Position numbers and translations under genes: made by a program
Shown: piece after piece, positions 8,288 through 16,793 of the stretch
Layout: the number at the start of each line of letters is the position of its first letter
Numbering within the stretch: position 1 is the stretch's first letter
Origin: Pseudomonadota bacterium
GTDB lineage: Bacteria > Desulfobacterota > Desulfobacteria > Desulfobacterales > JAHIVH01
Assembly (NCBI GenBank): GCA_018816735.1
Contig: JAHIVH010000034.1
Coordinates: 1-64,000, forward strand
Direction of reading: 5' to 3'
Length of the DNA stretch: 64,000 bases
The notes under the pieces: model-generated
What the model was told of the DNA's origin: nothing
Database searches by the model: none
Seen by the model: only the letters and a program-made list of their open reading frames with translations

Positions 8288-9928
8288 TCAATTCCCCCAA
8301 ATCTTTTCAAATGAAAATCTGTGGGGAATTCCCCCCGGATGCTTGTGATGAACAAATGACATCGCCCGTTCGGTAAGTGCGGCTATGGTAAGTGAAGGAT
8401 TGACCCCCAGATTTGCTGGTATTGTCGAGCCGTCACATATCCAGAGGTTTTGATAACCGAATACCCGGTTTTGAAGGTCAACAACGCCATCAGCCGGGCT
8501 TTCGGACATGCAGCACCCGCCTAAAATATGCCCCGTAGTAGGGATGTTGCACATAACCTCATTGATAAACCCTCGCGGATATCCGTCCATCCTCTTTGCA
8601 AGCGCCCGGGTAAAATCGTTCCCGATCTGTATATATGAAGGGATCCTGTCTGCTCCCCGCGGTATGGCTGACGTTACTTTTTTTGCAAACGGAAATAACC
8701 ATCGTCGTCTGAGAACCAACTGCACACTGTGATTGATCGATTGCATGATAAGCAAAATCACCGAATTGCATGAAAACCCGAAAGGAAGGAACAATCGCAT
8801 ACATCTCAACGGATGACTTAACACCGCTTTTATATATTTTACCCACCTCGGGATACCGCCCATTCCATCGTTGATGATCCCGCTGGCACATGCTCCCATC
8901 ATGTCAAAGCCTTTGGGATATCTGCAAACCTCAACCCGGGTGTAATCGTCGGGTTGAACGCTTGAGGTGATCGCAACCCCTTTAGAAAAATCCACGCCCC
9001 TCTTTTTTACCGTTACGCATGTCATCGATTCGTTGTTTGTCCGCACGAGGTGGCCCAGTTTTTCCGAAAGACGCGGAAGGATACGGTTGTCTTTCATTTT
9101 CAAAAGAAGTTCGACCGTACCGATGACCCCTGCTGCTATTAAAACATGTTTTGATCGCAAGCTGATCCGCGTTGAACGCATCGGCCGTGTGGATCTGACG
9201 GTATCCACCCTGTAACCGTCCGCACCATCTTCGGATAATGGCACGATGGATATTGCTTTGGTTTCCGGAATCACAGTCGCACCGAGCTTCTCTGCAAAAT
9301 AGAGATAATTTTTGTCCAGCGAATTCTTGCTGTTATTATTGCACCCCACATAGCAGCCCCCGCAAAAATTACAGCCGGTCCGCTCGGGACCTTCGCCCAT
9401 GAAATAGGGATCCGGGGAAAGGACATCCGGTTCTCCAAAATAAATGCCTGTCGGTGTTGCATGGAAAGAATCCCCGCAACCGAATTCAACTGCCGTCATT
9501 TTCATGCCTTGATCCGGTTCATCGAGCTTGGGATTTTTATCGATGCCCAACATCCGGGAGGCAATACCATAGTAAGGTAAAAGCGTGTCATCCCCGCCTA
9601 TCCTGTTTATGATCTTGTCCTGGAAAAAGTCTTTCCCGGGCACATAAAGCGTACCAGCATATCCCAAGCTCCCCCCACCGACTCCTGTACCTGCCAGAAC
9701 GACCATATGCCGCATGGGTTTTATTTGAAGGATACCATAACAGAATAATCCCGGCTTCCAAATATATTTTTTTATGCCCCAGTTTGAACGTGTGAAGTCA
9801 CCGGATGCGTATTTTCTGCCCGCCTCAATAACCGCAACACTGTATCCTTTTTGGCTGAGCCTCATTGCCGATACGCTTCCGCCGAATCCTGAACCTATGA
9901 TGATGAAATCGTAATCGTAACCCTTCAT
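8288..9928 (-). CDS. GMC oxidoreductase, cholesterol-oxidase-like, with a four-cysteine motif
   Basis: About 546 residues from the ATG at 9928, which is preceded by GAGGAGG. The open frame extends 44 codons upstream without support. The N-terminal FAD site is IIIGSGFGGSVSA (8-20). AGTGVGGGSLGYAGTLYVP follows, and the C-terminal signature has HILGGCCMSESPADGVVD and then LGVNPSLTIAAL. Residues near 180-215 contain C-x2-C-x2-C-x3-C (CNFCGGCYVGC) followed by KNSLDKNYLYFAEKLGA, a variant found in cholesterol oxidase/ChoD-like GMC enzymes. It oxidises an alcohol with FAD; the electron acceptor in an anaerobe is unlikely to be oxygen. It begins 34 bp after the MtaA-like gene and is in the same operon. 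The substrate is unknown. Confidence 0.88.
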   Translation of the reverse strand: MKGYDYDFIIIGSGFGGSVSAMRLSQKGYSVAVIEAGRKYASGDFTRSNWGIKKYIWKPGLFCYGILQIKPMRHMVVLAGTGVGGGSLGYAGTLYVPGKDFFQDKIINRIGGDDTLLPYYGIASRMLGIDKNPKLDEPDQGMKMTAVEFGCGDSFHATPTGIYFGEPDVLSPDPYFMGEGPERTGCNFCGGCYVGCNNNSKNSLDKNYLYFAEKLGATVIPETKAISIVPLSEDGADGYRVDTVRSTRPMRSTRISLRSKHVLIAAGVIGTVELLLKMKDNRILPRLSEKLGHLVRTNNESMTCVTVKKRGVDFSKGVAITSSVQPDDYTRVEVCRYPKGFDMMGACASGIINDGMGGIPRWVKYIKAVLSHPLRCMRLFLPFGFSCNSVILLIMQSINHSVQLVLRRRWLFPFAKKVTSAIPRGADRIPSYIQIGNDFTRALAKRMDGYPRGFINEVMCNIPTTGHILGGCCMSESPADGVVDLQNRVFGYQNLWICDGSTIPANLGVNPSLTIAALTERAMSFVHHKHPGGIPHRFSFEKIWGN

Positions 9929-9962
9929 AACCGCCTCCTCGTGCCAATTCCGAAATAGTATT

Positions 9963-10895
9963 TCAAGCGTATTTTTTGACGCACCGCATGAGATAGTGTA
10001 TGCGGCTGATAGGTGTTTCCGGCGGGAGGTCGCACCCGGTACTGAAAATAAAATCATCAATACCTTTCATGTTTTGCATCAGAGCCTCTACCGCCTCGTC
10101 GATTTCATTGATACTGCCGTGCGCAACAGCCTTGGGACTGATGTTCCCGATAACTGTCTTTTTCGTTTTCCGATATGCCTCTTTGAGGTCAACCGCAGAA
10201 TCAAGGCTTACTCCCATTATCTTTTTCAGCCTGCCCAATTCATCAAAAAGATGAGACGTATTTCCGCAAATATGCAGCACGCATGAATTCCCTGTAATGT
10301 CCGTGATTGCGTTTATATATGGCGACGCGTATCTGTTGAATTGGGCAGGAGAAAGTATGACGGACGTTGGATCGAGTAGCACGACATAATCGGCTCCGCT
10401 CTGTTTCAGCTCCCTCGCATACGCCACGATCAATTCAGTGGAGAGTTCAAGAACTTTTTCAATAAAAGCCGGACGGGTAATCACGCATGAAGCAGCACGC
10501 TTCGGGCCCAGTAACAGGCCACATAGGGTAAAAGGTGCGATTACGTACGCACCCAAATCCTTCTTGGACGCCTTTTTAAAACCCTTAACGACATCAATAA
10601 ATACGCGTGTCCTTCCGTTTAAAAAATCTGCTTTCCTGAATCTGGGCAGATCATCTTCGCTTGCGACAGGGTGCTCGATCACCGTCGGTGATTTCTCATC
10701 AGGGAAATCGACCCTGATTCCCAGTGAATCCGCTTCAACAGATAAGTCCATCATGTAAAAAATGATATCCGGATCAAATGCAGCTTCAATCGCAGAGAGT
10801 GTGCCAAGGTGTGTACCCGCATCAGACAGATTTTTCCTTATTGTCGTTCCGGTCAGGATACGCCCGGGAAATCCTATCAACGGTGCAATCTTCAT
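9963..10895 (-). CDS. URO-D family methyltransferase, MtaA/CmuA type (methylcobamide-dependent)
   Basis: 310 residues with a uroporphyrinogen-decarboxylase-type TIM barrel. The zinc-site signature of the methylcobamide:CoM methyltransferase branch is present: LHICGN (His-x-Cys) near 205-210 and STGCDLPPETP (Cys) near 288. The N-terminus IAPLIGFPGRILTGTTIRKNL is also typical of this branch. GGAGGA precedes the ATG. It sits directly downstream of a second URO-D protein and a corrinoid protein, so it probably moves the methyl group between the corrinoid and a thiol or other final acceptor. It is not true HemE: it is short and next to corrinoid genes. The natural acceptor in a non-methanogen is unknown. 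Confidence 0.85.
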   Translation of the reverse strand: MKIAPLIGFPGRILTGTTIRKNLSDAGTHLGTLSAIEAAFDPDIIFYMMDLSVEADSLGIRVDFPDEKSPTVIEHPVASEDDLPRFRKADFLNGRTRVFIDVVKGFKKASKKDLGAYVIAPFTLCGLLLGPKRAASCVITRPAFIEKVLELSTELIVAYARELKQSGADYVVLLDPTSVILSPAQFNRYASPYINAITDITGNSCVLHICGNTSHLFDELGRLKKIMGVSLDSAVDLKEAYRKTKKTVIGNISPKAVAHGSINEIDEAVEALMQNMKGIDDFIFSTGCDLPPETPISRIHYLMRCVKKYA

Positions 10896-10946
10896 CGTGG
10901 TCCTCCATTTCCTGTTTTAATCCTGAAAAACAATTGCATTCAGGGG

Positions 10947-12137
10947 TCAGACATAATACCCGTATTTCACTGCGGATTGCACTACGGCGCGGAGGTTCTC
11001 CGGTTTTGCATTATAAGGAACCTCGCATCCGCTCGCGAGAATGAACCCGCCTCCGGCACCGACCTCCTCAATCAGCCTGTGGCAATATTCCTCGACTTCG
11101 CCGGGGCTTCCCAGTGCAAGCATTTCCGCAGGAACATCCCCGTAGATGCACATACGGTCGCCGATTTCCTGTTTTGCCCGGAACATATCCGTAAATCCGT
11201 CAAACTCAATAATGACCTTTTTTGCGGGGAGCCGCCGAAGTGTTTTCAGATTTTTGAGCCAATCGCCGTCGCAGTGAAGCGCAGGTGTCATGCCGCAGTC
11301 AATGATCCGGTTGACGGTCATCTCCAGGCTTGGATAGGCAATACTTTCGAACTGACGGGGAGAAATAAAACTGTTGGAAGTGCGGTGACAAAAAAGCTGC
11401 ACTCTGGGAACGCCAAGAAGCCGTGAAACCGCCACCATGGTATCCGCAAAATTTTTCGAAAGTCTAACTGACGCGTTTCTGACTGTTTCCTGATGTTTTA
11501 AAATGTCCATGGAAAATTGGATAATATTGCGGGCCTGTGAAAACGTATCAAAAGGCATCTCCGCCACGGAGCCCATCAGAATAGCCGCACCTTGTTCCTT
11601 GAACCATTTGAAGTCTTTCCTCCATAATCGCACCATCCGCGATATTTCCATTAAAAACGTCGGCATCAATCGAAGCAGCCCGTATCCTTTCACTTCATTG
11701 CAGAAGCGGGGCATCATTCGCGCCCGAAACCGGAGATCGTTAAAAAACCGGCCAGATTTCATGATCCACTCATAATCATCAAAGTCCATATATTGAACTT
11801 CCTTTGTTTGGCCCATGACGTCGCCGGGCAGGTCTATTCCGGGCCAGAGAGCCTGCATCATGGCGGCGAAGCTGTACATGATCTTTGAAAATGAATCCCC
11901 GTTATAGAAAATATCCCATGGACCAATGTCTTTATAAACCTGTTTAATGGCGTTAAAATAGACATCATGATTTTTCATGAAATCACCTGTTCGAATGCCG
12001 ACATGAAAAGGGGCATAATAATAAATGAACAGGGCGGCCGGAACCCTGTCCGGGCACTCCAGACGTATGACCTTCTCCAGACGCTCCTCGGCAGACATCG
12101 TGTCTTTCTCATAAAGCCTTTTCTCCTGTATACTCAT
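10947..12137 (-). CDS. URO-D family protein, probable substrate:corrinoid methyltransferase
   Basis: About 396 residues from the ATG at 12137 (GGAGGAC upstream, ATGA overlap with the corrinoid gene). The N-terminal AEERLEKVIRLECPDRVPAAL is the usual opening of URO-D-like methyltransferases. Instead of His-x-Cys it has LHCDGDW near residue 315 and SGCEVPYNAKPENL near 370, the variant His-Cys-Asp-Gly pattern with a later Cys. The pairing with a downstream classical MtaA-like protein suggests one enzyme demethylates the substrate onto the corrinoid and the other removes the methyl group. Neighbouring order is corrinoid, this gene, MtaA-like, GMC. The methyl donor is unknown; O-, N- or S-methyl compounds are all possible. 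Confidence 0.8.
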   Translation of the reverse strand: MSIQEKRLYEKDTMSAEERLEKVIRLECPDRVPAALFIYYYAPFHVGIRTGDFMKNHDVYFNAIKQVYKDIGPWDIFYNGDSFSKIMYSFAAMMQALWPGIDLPGDVMGQTKEVQYMDFDDYEWIMKSGRFFNDLRFRARMMPRFCNEVKGYGLLRLMPTFLMEISRMVRLWRKDFKWFKEQGAAILMGSVAEMPFDTFSQARNIIQFSMDILKHQETVRNASVRLSKNFADTMVAVSRLLGVPRVQLFCHRTSNSFISPRQFESIAYPSLEMTVNRIIDCGMTPALHCDGDWLKNLKTLRRLPAKKVIIEFDGFTDMFRAKQEIGDRMCIYGDVPAEMLALGSPGEVEEYCHRLIEEVGAGGGFILASGCEVPYNAKPENLRAVVQSAVKYGYYV

Positions 12138-12799
12138 GATGCGTCCTCCGTGTCCCTTATCAAAGATTGAATTATCCGTAACCCCTCGTAGGCATCCCAC
12201 GTTTGTGCATTTATCCCGAGTTTATTCACCATGCCCTTTGTCGTTGCCGCTCCGCCCACGATAATAAATGTCTTTTGCCGCAGCCCCTTCGACTCCAGCT
12301 GCAAAACAATTTCCCGTATCGGATCGTACGTCGTCGTCAGAAGCGCCGACAGACCAAGAACGGATGCACCCGTCTCCTCAAGCTTTTCCACGAATTTTGA
12401 CGGTGGAACATCCACGCCCATGTTGTGGACCAGAAAACCGTTGGCTTCGGCCAGTACGCCAAATATATCCTTTCCCAGGCAGTGAATGTCTCCCTGCGGT
12501 GTTCCGAGCACGATAGTCCCGATCTTTTTCGTTTCATTAGCAGGATTCGTATGACGTTTTATCACATTGCTGACTTTTATAAAAATCTCTCCCGACACAA
12601 CCAGCTCGGGGAGATAGTATTCGCCGTTCTCGAATTTCCTGCCGACATCTTCTATGCACTTCTGAGCGGCTGAAAGCAATTCTTTGGTGTCCAGACCGGA
12701 ACGTATCAAGCGCTCCGCCCCCTCTTCAATGGAATCCATATTAAAGGCTAAAAAATCCTTCGTAAACCGGGTGAGTCCATCCGAAACGTCGTATACCAT
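12134..12799 (-). CDS. Methyltransferase cognate corrinoid protein (B12-binding)
   Basis: 221 residues from the ATG at 12799, which has AAGGAGGA upstream. The N-terminal helical cap domain (about 1-85) includes LPELVVSGEIF. The Rossmann-like cobalamin-binding domain shows the lower-ligand motif DxHxxG in GDIHCLGKDI near 105-112, the GLSALLTTT loop and the VGGAATTK strand. This is the MtbC/MtaC/MttC family, which shuttles a methyl group as methyl-cob(III)amide. The stop overlaps the next gene as ATGA, indicating coupled translation with the URO-D methyltransferase. A dedicated Co(II) reductive activase of the RamA/RACE type was not seen in the window. Confidence 0.92.
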   Translation of the reverse strand: MVYDVSDGLTRFTKDFLAFNMDSIEEGAERLIRSGLDTKELLSAAQKCIEDVGRKFENGEYYLPELVVSGEIFIKVSNVIKRHTNPANETKKIGTIVLGTPQGDIHCLGKDIFGVLAEANGFLVHNMGVDVPPSKFVEKLEETGASVLGLSALLTTTYDPIREIVLQLESKGLRQKTFIIVGGAATTKGMVNKLGINAQTWDAYEGLRIIQSLIRDTEDAS

Positions 12800-12851
12800 T
12801 GTATCCTCCTTATTACCGCCGGTATATAATTGCGGTGAGTAATTGATCCTG

Positions 12852-14186
12852 TTACTTGCCAAGGTTCTTTATTTCTTCATGTAAGCTGAATAAACGGCGA
12901 ACAATTTCTGTCATTATTTCCGAACCCCTCACGAGATTATCCACCGAGATCATTTCGTCGATACCATGCACTTTACTCAAATGATTCATGGGAATGAGCA
13001 CCGGAAAGACACCATACGCTGGCACGCCTCTCTCCCGAAAATATCTTGAGTCCGAGGTTCCCGTCATCAACTGGGGTGCGACAACGCTTCCCGGAAACGA
13101 TTCCCGCATTACCTTGCCGATAATATCGAAATACGGTGAATCAATAGGCGATTCGCTGGCGCCTGTCGCTCTGGAACGATCTATCTCTATCCTGCTGTCA
13201 GCGAGAACCGCTTTGACCCGGTCGATCATGCCATCCACATCCTGGCCGGGAAGAAGCCGGATGTCCAGCTCGGCAGTTGTCATCTCGGGTATTACGTTGG
13301 TTTTAATTCCGGCAGTGAGCATGGTCATACTGATGGTATTCCTCACCATTGCGGAGATCTGAGGGGAATTGATAAGACCACTTTCTTCGAGAATGCGGAT
13401 AAGTGTTGCTTCTTTTCCGTCATCCGAAAACGGCTTTAATATCTCCATCCCCGAGGAGATTGTCCTGAAATACTCAGCGACCAGGGGAATTATCCTCACA
13501 GGCTGAGGGTGACTGATCAGTCTGTTGAGCGCAACGATCATCTTCTCCAGCGTATTATCGCCGTGCGGCATCGACGCATGGCCGGGCTGGCCTCTTCGCG
13601 TGAGCGTCAGCCAGCAGGGACCCTTTTCGGCGGATGCAATCATGATAAGCGGTCCCGTAGCCAACAGGTCGCTTATGCCGAAACCGCCTTCGTTGATGAT
13701 GAGATCGGCCTTGAATTCTTCCGGATACTTTTCAAGAAGATATTTAACTCCCTGGTATCCCAGCGCCTCCTCATCTGCTACAGCCAGGAATATCAGATCC
13801 CGGTCGAGCTTGACACGGTTGCGCTTCATGGCCAGAAAGGCCATCAGTTCCATTATTCCCAACCCCTTCATGTCGAGCGCACCTCTGCCGCAGATATAAC
13901 CTTCCCTGATTTCTCCCCCGAAGGGGTCGAAACTCCATTCAGCGGGATTGGCAGGAACGACGTCCATATGATTCAGAAGAATGATCGCACCCTTCTTCCC
14001 GGAACCGCGAAGTACGGCGCGAATGGACACCCTTCCCGGATTGGCTTCATAAAATTTATACTCTATTCCTTCGTGGTCGAAAATGTCCGCGAAGAACTCG
14101 GCTGCATCCTTTTCTTTACCGGGAGGATTTGCCGTATTGATCCGTAAATATCGGCAAAGAAGGGCCACCGCTTCATGCGCTCTCAT
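12852..14186 (-). CDS. M20 family metallopeptidase / amidohydrolase
   Basis: 444 residues with the dinuclear-zinc M20 motifs: NHMDVVP (His73, Asp75), GRGALDMKG (Asp104), the catalytic ADEEALGYQ pair (Glu138-Glu139), INEGGFG, and a late MNHLSKVHGIDE. The overall form (YLRINTANPPGKE, GTSDSRYFRERGVPAYG) is of the CPG70/ACY1-like carboxypeptidase branch. M20 enzymes cleave peptide, N-acyl or N-carbamoyl bonds. In the context of an ATC-hydrolase family protein two genes upstream, an N-carbamoyl-cysteine amidohydrolase activity is a reasonable but unproven guess. The start (AGGAGC upstream) overlaps the CyuA-like stop as ATGA, so the two are translationally coupled. Confidence 0.88.
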   Translation of the reverse strand: MRAHEAVALLCRYLRINTANPPGKEKDAAEFFADIFDHEGIEYKFYEANPGRVSIRAVLRGSGKKGAIILLNHMDVVPANPAEWSFDPFGGEIREGYICGRGALDMKGLGIMELMAFLAMKRNRVKLDRDLIFLAVADEEALGYQGVKYLLEKYPEEFKADLIINEGGFGISDLLATGPLIMIASAEKGPCWLTLTRRGQPGHASMPHGDNTLEKMIVALNRLISHPQPVRIIPLVAEYFRTISSGMEILKPFSDDGKEATLIRILEESGLINSPQISAMVRNTISMTMLTAGIKTNVIPEMTTAELDIRLLPGQDVDGMIDRVKAVLADSRIEIDRSRATGASESPIDSPYFDIIGKVMRESFPGSVVAPQLMTGTSDSRYFRERGVPAYGVFPVLIPMNHLSKVHGIDEMISVDNLVRGSEIMTEIVRRLFSLHEEIKNLGK

Positions 14187-15520
14187 GATCGTGCTCCTGC
14201 AGATTTAAATTTTTCGAACTGTTTCCGTATCATTATCCGCAGAATGGTGCGGTCGGTCTCGATCATTCCGCAGGTGCTGAGTTCACCGATGTTTTTCATC
14301 GTCTGTTCGGGAGTAGATGCGATTATTCCGTCAGTCGATTTCACATCAATACCGTGCAGAGCGAAAAGGGCGGACTGTACAGCCGTTCCGGCAGCGGTCG
14401 CCAGTTTAAGGGAGCACCCGGCCTTGGCGCCGTCGCATATGACGCCGGCCAGATCTTCGATTAGATTTTTGATCGCTCCGGCGATGTGGTGCAATGTGCC
14501 GTTCATAAGATAGGTAATTCCTCCTGCAGCGCCGGCCCCTGCTGCGATTGAACAGCCACATACGGCGGAAAGCCTTCCTGTATGTACCTTGATATACGCG
14601 GTGAGGACGTGGCTCAACGCAATAGCTTTCAGTACGCGTGTTTCGTCTGAACGGGCAATGTATTTGTTCACTGCCAGTATGGGTAATACTGCCGTGAGAC
14701 CGTGATTTCCGCTGCCAGCCGAACTCATGGCGGGCATACTCGCTCCGGACATACGCGCGTCCGAGGCGGCAGATGTGAGTATTCGTGCTGCAAGGATCAT
14801 ATCCTTTTTCAATAAACCCTCACTCACAAGCCTTTCAAAGGTTAGCCCGATCCCGAGTCCCGACCCGTTTTTCAATCCATATTCGGACAGCGCCGTGTTA
14901 TATCGAATGCCTTCCCGTATAAACTCAAAATCATCCGAATCCAGTTCATCGATGAGTGATACAATCTCGTCAAGTGACAGTTTTATGAGCCACGCTTCCA
15001 TCTGTTGTACCGTGTCGTATGTTTCCCTGGTGCCAGAAAGAATCCGGTGCGTTTCAATCTGTTTGCCGTTAAATCTGAGTGCCGTGATATTATCATGCGA
15101 GTCCTCTATTTGCGCTTCTGCGATATCGGCGCCTGAAATGAGTTTCGTTTTTATGAAAATTCTTTTTATATTTTCCAGCAGGCAGATTTTAACCTCATGG
15201 TCACATATAAATTTTTCGGCACGGGCCACGGATTCGTCATCCATATCTCTGAAGACCTCAAGCCCGAGCAATGGATCGCCACAAAATGCCCCCAGCATCG
15301 CAGCCATGTCGATACCGTATATACCGCCCGCAACGGGTATGGCCACGCCCATGGCATTCTTGTAGATATTGGGATCCAGCCATACCTCGATCGAAATTAT
15401 ATTCTTATCCGGAAGGAGCGATGCTGCCGAGGCAGCACAAAGGGCAACTGCGGATGGCTCTGTACAACCTAACGCTGGCGTAACTTCCATGCGTAGTATA
15501 TCTTTGATCGTATAGTTCAT
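14183..15520 (-). CDS. L-cysteine desulfidase / UPF0597 (CyuA, L-serine dehydratase alpha-like) family
   Basis: 445 residues from the ATG at 15520, where GGGAAAG precedes it. An in-frame extension to 15595 lacks support and would run into the upstream gene. N-terminal LRMEVTPALGCTEPSAVAL has the conserved Cys19. CGC near 320 and VICDGAKAGC near 350-360 provide the further cysteines expected for the [4Fe-4S] cluster that activates substrate in this family. Known members convert L-cysteine to pyruvate, ammonia and sulfide, or act on related amino acids. The SAGSGNHGL and AGAGAAGG segments are also typical. It is flanked by the ATC-hydrolase-like and M20 genes with tight spacing, which points to degradation of a cysteine-derived or similar amino acid. 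Confidence 0.87.
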   Translation of the reverse strand: MNYTIKDILRMEVTPALGCTEPSAVALCAASAASLLPDKNIISIEVWLDPNIYKNAMGVAIPVAGGIYGIDMAAMLGAFCGDPLLGLEVFRDMDDESVARAEKFICDHEVKICLLENIKRIFIKTKLISGADIAEAQIEDSHDNITALRFNGKQIETHRILSGTRETYDTVQQMEAWLIKLSLDEIVSLIDELDSDDFEFIREGIRYNTALSEYGLKNGSGLGIGLTFERLVSEGLLKKDMILAARILTSAASDARMSGASMPAMSSAGSGNHGLTAVLPILAVNKYIARSDETRVLKAIALSHVLTAYIKVHTGRLSAVCGCSIAAGAGAAGGITYLMNGTLHHIAGAIKNLIEDLAGVICDGAKAGCSLKLATAAGTAVQSALFALHGIDVKSTDGIIASTPEQTMKNIGELSTCGMIETDRTILRIMIRKQFEKFKSAGARS

Positions 15521-15533
15521 TTTTCTTTCCCTG

Positions 15534-16262
15534 TTAACATGCAGGTCGATGAAAATCGCACCTTGCATAATCCTCGACAATTCGTGCCGCATCATGGCCG
15601 TAATATTCCCTGAATTTCAAGGTGGCTGCAACGCACGCTTCTTTTCCCTTGTTTCCGAATGCCTCGATGAATTCATCACCAACGGTTTTGTAAATATGGC
15701 CGGTATGGTAATCCCACGGCATGATCGCCCGTTTGCCGGGACGGATATATTTGCGTGACAGTAAACTCAGTATTTGCGAAATGGTAAAGTTCATGCCATG
15801 GAAAACCATGGTGCAATCCAATGCACCGTCCGGCTTGACTTCAATGACTTCAAGAGTGAGCGCCGGGTTGAATCCACGAAGCACTGCGTTATCGATATCG
15901 AGGCAATAATATCGGCCATACGCCATGAGGTCACTTTCCTTCCATGCAGTATGCCACGGGCAGCAGGGAATCTTCACCCTCATGTTTGGCCGCTTTGCCA
16001 CAATGTCCATCTTCACTTCATTCATTCCAGCCTTCCATTCAGTGTAAGAAAGGTAATCAATCATGGTGCATGAATGCCCGTTCGCACGGGCTCTCATTGC
16101 CATCCTGTTGCCTCGTTCCTCCCCATACCTCCTCACGGCCTTTCTGATTATGGGAGCCGCCTCCCCTTCCCCAGCGCGGACAATAATCTCCCCGGCCATC
16201 CATGCGAAAAGCATTGCGTGGTGTTCGGCTTTGAATTGTTTTCGAACAGTATTATCAGTCAT
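15534..16262 (-). CDS. L-2-amino-thiazoline-4-carboxylate hydrolase (ATC hydrolase) family protein
   Basis: 242 residues preceded by CCGGAGG. The segments AWMAGEIIVRAGEGEAAPIIRKAVRRYGEERG-like (residues 20-52), ANGHSCTMIDYLSY and IPCCPWHTAWKE match the ATC_hydrolase family as I know it. The founding enzyme opens the thiazoline ring of L-ATC to give N-carbamoyl-L-cysteine. Many family members are uncharacterised and sit beside methyltransferases, so the reaction here may differ. It is 13 bp from the CyuA-like gene and 27 bp after the ferredoxin. The central placement between redox and corrinoid genes argues for a ring-opening or hydrolytic step on the pathway substrate. Confidence 0.75.
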   Translation of the reverse strand: MTDNTVRKQFKAEHHAMLFAWMAGEIIVRAGEGEAAPIIRKAVRRYGEERGNRMAMRARANGHSCTMIDYLSYTEWKAGMNEVKMDIVAKRPNMRVKIPCCPWHTAWKESDLMAYGRYYCLDIDNAVLRGFNPALTLEVIEVKPDGALDCTMVFHGMNFTISQILSLLSRKYIRPGKRAIMPWDYHTGHIYKTVGDEFIEAFGNKGKEACVAATLKFREYYGHDAARIVEDYARCDFHRPAC

Positions 16263-16289
16263 AACAAAACCTCCGGATTATTATTTATA

Positions 16290-16664
16290 CTACCGTCCAC
16301 AATTCTTCATATCCTTTTCTGACGCTTTGTTGCCGCTGCGCTTCACTACCAGATCCTTGAGCACCTTCGAGGTGTTGATCGGCTCAATGAGAATGTCTCC
16401 GTGTACTTCCGTCTGGCAGAGAAGGCCTGGCTTGCCGTTCACTTTCGCGGTACAGCGTGCACAAATTCCGAGTGAACAGCCGGCATGATCATAATAGGCC
16501 AGCGTACTGTCTATATTCTGATAAATATAATCCAATGCATCCATGGCGCTCATCCCCCTCTCGAACGGGACAGCGTATTCCCCATAGGAAGGATCAACGC
16601 CTGTGGCCTCATCAAAACGAAAAACTCTGACTGCTATTTTCTTTCCCGGCACGGTTTCCTCCAT
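16290..16664 (-). CDS. Small 2Fe-2S protein, SdhB/FrdB N-terminal domain only
   Basis: 124 residues with a single plant-type 2Fe-2S domain of the Fer2_3 class (succinate dehydrogenase or fumarate reductase iron-sulfur subunit). The pattern is C-x4-C-x2-C (CSLGICARC) and then a distal cysteine in GLLCQT; the MSAMDALDYIYQNIDSTLAYY lead-in is also characteristic. The usual second half with 4Fe-4S and 3Fe-4S clusters is absent, so it cannot relay to a quinone site as SdhB does. It lies between the SdhA-like flavoprotein and the ATC-hydrolase gene and probably passes electrons to or from that flavoprotein. No clear ribosome-binding site precedes the ATG. It may stand in for a corrinoid activase. 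Confidence 0.85.
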   Translation of the reverse strand: MEETVPGKKIAVRVFRFDEATGVDPSYGEYAVPFERGMSAMDALDYIYQNIDSTLAYYDHAGCSLGICARCTAKVNGKPGLLCQTEVHGDILIEPINTSKVLKDLVVKRSGNKASEKDMKNCGR

Positions 16665-16793
16665 GTATTTAATCTGATGTTAATTGATTGACGCCACTCG
16701 TATCACTCTCATACCCATGGCCCTGTTTTCCTTTTGGATCTGCCGGTCCAAAAGTACTCTATAATATGTGCACCCCTTGCCGGTTCGGATATT

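Noticed and set aside
14183..15520. The CyuA-like gene as a standard L-serine dehydratase.
   Set aside because: The sequence matches the UPF0597/CyuA branch, not SdaA; serine cannot be excluded as substrate but the context favours a sulfur amino acid.
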